Below are positions 60,358-64,000 of a stretch of DNA of 64,000 nucleotides, one piece after another. Source of the DNA: Lojkania enalia (lineage: Eukaryota > Ascomycota > Dothideomycetes > Pleosporales); assembly GCA_010094045.1 (NCBI GenBank), contig ML986588.1:558001-622000 (forward strand). Direction: 5' to 3'. Position numbers and translations under genes: made by a program. The notes beneath the pieces were generated by a model. It saw only the letters and a list, made by a program, of their open reading frames with translations, was not told the origin of the DNA and searched no databases. How positions within the stretch are numbered: the stretch's first letter is position 1; each line of letters starts with the position of its first letter.

Positions 60358-62137
60358 TTATCTCGTCTTCCGTTGCTGCATTTCGTTCAAGTCCGCCATT
60401 TCATCAAGTAATTGAACCGTTTCAGCCGGGTTCGCGATCCATGCCGTCGTACAAGCCAATCGTGCCTTGAAATCATTTGCCCCCGCGGACAGAAATTGAT
60501 CACCCACGTGCAGCGTTTTGCCTCCTTCAATACCCCCGAAGAATCGCTGGCATGCTAGGACACCCCAAGATTTATCGCCAATGTCAACGAAGACATCATT
60601 GCCACCTAGAGCATTTTCTGTCAGTCTTGATTCCTAGGGACACGATTGCACCATTACTCACCGTTGAAGGCGCAGAAAGGCAGACGATGCCCGACGGGAG
60701 ACATTTCCTATACGATTAGATACTTTCAGCTTCCGTTTTACAATTGTAGACCTACGAGTATTTTTTGCGTGATAAGAACGGTCTCTTCGAGCGTCTCTCG
60801 ACAAAATTTGTGTCCTGGCTGCGGTATTATTCCGACTGCTCTGTCCTTACGGACAACTGTCGCTTCCATCCGCATGTTCTTGACGGTGTCCCTAAGTGAT
60901 GCTTCGGCAATGTCGAGTAGCTCTTTGATGTCCGATTCTTGCCATAGCGTCATCTCCGGAAGTAACCAGTCATTGCGAGAGACAAGCTTCAGTAGATCGG
61001 GGCAGTCTCCCGCAAACTTGAAGCAGTAATTACTTTCGCCTCCCAGAACGACAAGGTTCTGCTTGAACGATGGCGGAAAATCAGAAGCATGCACAGCATC
61101 AAGGAGGCCATAGAGTCTCTCATAGTAGCGCCGAGCTTCTGTGTATCCCGCCGCTGTTACTATCCCAATCCGAGTGCCGCTGCGCATGAGCCGTAGAATA
61201 CGAGGGATCACTGGATTCTCTGGTGTGAGAGACTGTCCATCATCGTAGAGCGTAACATCTCCGTCGAACGTAACAAGGTCTATGGGTCCGTTTCGAACGA
61301 GACTCATGACCTGAGCCGTATTGAGGACAAGTCTGACATCGTTGAAAGAAGGCGGCACAAAGCGGCGCCAACTAATGAATCGGCGTTGATCCTGCCATAT
61401 AAAGGCGTCATGAAGAGCGAGAGGAGTGAAGAACGTAGCAACCGATGGCACAAGAAGCTTGAGCTTCGACCTGTCATGGGTACCAGCCTTCTGGTGTGCA
61501 ACTGCATGGCTTAGGTTAGAAGTAACCCTTCAGAAGCCGGCAGCTGGCACATATGGAATTGGGGTGAAGAGGCTCATGGTCGCTAACTTCGGACAAGATT
61601 GTGTATCTTTGGTAAGTTTTGAAAGGTGACGACCCGCAAATAATTCAAATCACCTACTGTGGTCGTTTACTATTTCTTCTACATCTCGCATTATTTCAGC
61701 GTAGCGTCGCTGCGCAATATTTGCCATTTGATCGACCGACTCGCGATGAGGTTCGAAGACGGCGGTTGGTTGTGAGTGGAGAACAAATGGCACAGCTAAG
61801 AGGCCCTACAGTGCATTAGATATTCCCCTTAAGCTCACTAGGGCCAGACTGATCCTACGACGCACCTTTATCCATTCAATCTAATATTTCTAGTCAGCGA
61901 TTAAGGTGAAAAGCAGCTCAAAGTAGCACCACCTACCAATTGGTCTCGACGGTGCGTCTGCGCGGAGAAGATGCGTTAGTACGGGTAGGTGTCGGATCAG
62001 GTGGTGTAAGTGGTGAACACACCTTGAGGGCGTCTAGGAGAATGGTCAGCAAGCAAGTTCAGTAGAAGCTAGCCAGTGTTCATAGAGGCTTAGTGGAAAT
62101 GGCTCGACTTACACTCTACTCTGTACCTTGTGGTCAT
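60358..62137 (-). CDS. ISN1: IMP-specific 5'-nucleotidase (Isn1)
   Basis: Eight exons: 62137-62113, 62033-62023, 61957-61937, 61880-61866, 61805-61658, 61501-60756, 60707-60662 and 60605-60358. They sum to 1260 nt, 419 residues, in frame throughout. The first four are micro-exons of 25, 11, 21 and 15 nt that together give MTTRYRVEYALKTHRRDQLI then EWIKGLLAVPFVLHSQ, the conserved Isn1 N-terminus. The core has the HAD-like motif LVTFDGDVTLYDDG, with both catalytic Asp, and IGIVTAAGY. The last exons carry GGNDVFVDIGDKSWGV and LHVGDQF. Isn1 dephosphorylates IMP to inosine in purine salvage. The length fits the yeast enzyme (about 450). It is divergent from MED17 across a 520-bp promoter. The large exon alone (61451-60738) would look like a truncated enzyme. 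Confidence 0.96.
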
Positions 62138-62656
62138 GGTGGGCATACAGAGTGAATTGCAAAAAGGGCAGATATAATGTCAATGAGATACAGAGCGTCG
62201 TGACAGCTATGACAGAGCTCAGAAGCTAGAGGCAAGTAAGCTCCAAACAGCACGGGGACCGTATCGATAAACACGGCGCCCGCTAGCTGAAGAGGGGAAG
62301 GCCAAGGATGGTCATTCACTCGAGACGGCTGCAATTGGTGCTCGGGGTGACATTCCGACAATCCATGGACCTTCACACAATTTTCACCGTCACGCGATGC
62401 CGTGTGCCGCCGCACATTATTGTAGGTGACGGAGGGCCAACGAAATGTGAAAGCGAGAGCGAGAGCGAGAACATGGGAGTGGAGCGGCGGGGCGCGGCGT
62501 TATCGATAAGCGGCGCCATGGCCGGGAAGCTGCCGCGTCCGAAGTGTAAGGTATGCAAGGACAGCCGCACCTAGAAACGACACCACCTCCACCTCCATTC
62601 TACTTTCCACCTCCTCCGCCAAACCCTCCCCGCCCCCGCCTCTTCGTGTCCTCAAC
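62138..62656. promoter_or_regulatory. Divergent promoter of ISN1 and MED17
   Basis: 519 bp between two start codons on opposite strands. A short GAGAGC repeat lies near 62449-62471, and a CT-rich tract (about 62580-62640) precedes the MED17 ATG. Regulatory role inferred from position. Confidence 0.55.
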
Positions 62657-64000
62657 ATGTCCGGTGCCAGAGCTGGGACGGTGTCCGACGTGGCCCTCCG
62701 GCCCTGGCCCGCGCCTACAAAGGAGACCCTTGATCGCGTCGCCCTGTTCAACCAGGTCCACCAGCTCACCACCGAACGAGGCCATCTGCGCTTCGTCACC
62801 GAGAAGACCCTCCAGGAAGAGATTGACGCCGGCAAGGATGCGTCAGAAGATGTCATGGAAGGCGTTGAGCAGGAAGACCAGAAGCCTGCGCCGACAAAGC
62901 AGGAAAGGCTCCAAGAAGTGGCTCGCGCCCAGCATGACATGTTTACCAAGGTAGAGTGAGTGTAAGCCTACACGCACCGATGTATGACACAGTTATTCTG
63001 AGCATCGGCCAGGTGGGCAACATTCTATGCCAATAACACGCTCGATCTAATCGCCTTACTCCTTTCGAAAGATCCCGCGAAAATGGTCGACAAGTCCTTT
63101 AGTCAACAGTTCAAGGAGCAGCAAATCCCCCGCGGGTCGTTCGGCTTGGACAAGGGGAATGCTCCCAAAATTGTCGGGGTTGAACAAGCTGTCGCTGAGA
63201 TACAAGCGGCAGAGGACAACAAGCGGAGGATGGCCGGACGGGGTTCGACCATGAAAGCGCTCGACTGGTCCACTGAAAAGCTTCTCGAGGCTACAGAGCA
63301 AGTGAAGACAGAGGCTCGCAAAGAGGCCGCTTATTGGGAAGAGATTCTGTCCATATCGCAGAAGGGCTGGTCGATCCAACGATCTCGGAAGGATGCGCGC
63401 CACGCCCCTTACGCCGTCCGATATGGCTTTCCGGAAGGTAAGCTAAGTTGCGTCATTCTTCTTCCGCTTCCTAATCCCTCTGCAGCGAGCCAGCATTTCA
63501 AGTCTCGTGGATTCGCGCCTTTGCGAATGGACAAGGATGGTAGCATTATCCTGGATCCTGCGCTAGCCTTGCAGCCAAAGACGCTGCGTGTAAGAATCAG
63601 TGAAAACAGAAAGATAGTTGGCACTTCGACACTTCCTACTCAAGTGATTTTGTCGGGCTCGCCGTTCGAGAGGTCAATACAGCTCGCGAAAGATTCATTG
63701 TTTGAAGAGGAATTGTACCATGAAATCACTTTGGAAAGCCGACAATTGCTTGCTGCCGGGGTCGAGCTACGGGACTCTGTCATCAACGTGCTTGTACCTG
63801 ACTTGAGCGGTAGCTCCATGCAACAGGAAATTCTCATCGATTGTATACCGCGTGAAGAAAATGCTTCAAATACTGAAAATACTCCCCAAACCTGGCTAGC
63901 TCATAACGTTGCCGAAGCCCTTCGAATCCTACTAGCCCATGAACACCACCTCCGACTTTTCCGCAGATCTCAGATACCGCCTACCTTGACTCAAGCAAAG
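62657..64000 (+). CDS. MED17: Mediator subunit 17 (Med17/Srb4), 5' part, runs off the right edge
   Basis: Exons 62657-62955, 63013-63437 and 63486 to the window end, with introns of 57 and 48 bp. The spliced frame is open for about 413 residues. The N-terminus contains LRPWPAPTKETLDRVALFNQ and then TERGHLRFVTEKTLQEEI, the region shared by fungal Med17 proteins. Exon two starts with ATFYANNTLDLIALLLSKD, also family-typical, followed by FKEQQIPRGSFG and a coiled stretch ending YWEEILSISQKGWSI, then RDARHAPYAVRYGFPEA across the second splice. Med17 is the scaffold of the Mediator head module and contacts RNA polymerase II. The C-terminal half is outside the window. Confidence 0.93.

Noticed and set aside
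62500..62949. 149-codon minus-strand ORF at the MED17 start
   Set aside because: Antisense shadow of the MED17 first exon and its CT-rich leader.

Overview
The window is nuclear DNA of a filamentous ascomycete (Pezizomycotina). Genes carry 45-60 bp introns with GT..AG ends and CTAAC-type branch sites. There is a modular PKS-NRPS gene cluster, and a repeat island whose C-to-T and G-to-A decay on both strands is the signature of repeat-induced point mutation (RIP). A leotiomycete-like fungus is my impression, not something the sequence proves. All spliced models were assembled by hand, and every one closes in frame.

Left part (1-24.7 kb): a secondary-metabolite cluster. It contains the 3' end of a cytochrome P450, a stand-alone trans-enoyl reductase, a DUF7702-like membrane protein, a regulator with a bZIP basic region, an 11.3 kb hybrid PKS-NRPS (3703 aa; KS-AT-DH-MT-degenerate ER-KR-ACP-C-A-PCP) and, divergent from it, an FSH1/LovG-like serine hydrolase. 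The synthase has no terminal reductase, Dieckmann or thioesterase domain. The hydrolase is the obvious candidate to release the product, and the trans-ER would supply the enoyl reduction the synthase cannot do itself. A nearby unrecognised gene is decayed by in-frame stops (22.1-23.0 kb).

Middle part (24.75-47.16 kb): an AT-rich RIP island with no open frame of 60 codons. I read it as one intron-rich gene relic whose introns are built from 11-bp units. It is broken by a hAT-type DNA transposon (8-bp target duplication) and two inverted 7.2 kb Ty3/gypsy chromodomain retrotransposons (279-bp LTRs, 5-bp target duplications). The second retrotransposon contains a 944-bp exact-looking direct duplication around a 10-N gap, almost certainly an unmerged contig overlap. 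An unmutated solo LTR of the same family lies just outside at 47.7-48.0 kb.

Right part (48.7-64 kb): conserved housekeeping genes. These are a DUF7704-like membrane protein, a tRNA-Ala, PER1 (GPI-anchor remodelling), RPS29/uS14, a PSK1/S6-kinase-like AGC kinase, NDC80 (kinetochore), a low-complexity hypothetical protein, ISN1 (IMP-specific 5'-nucleotidase, eight exons including four micro-exons) and the 5' part of MED17 (Mediator head). The retrotransposon island therefore separates a metabolite cluster from a core-gene block.
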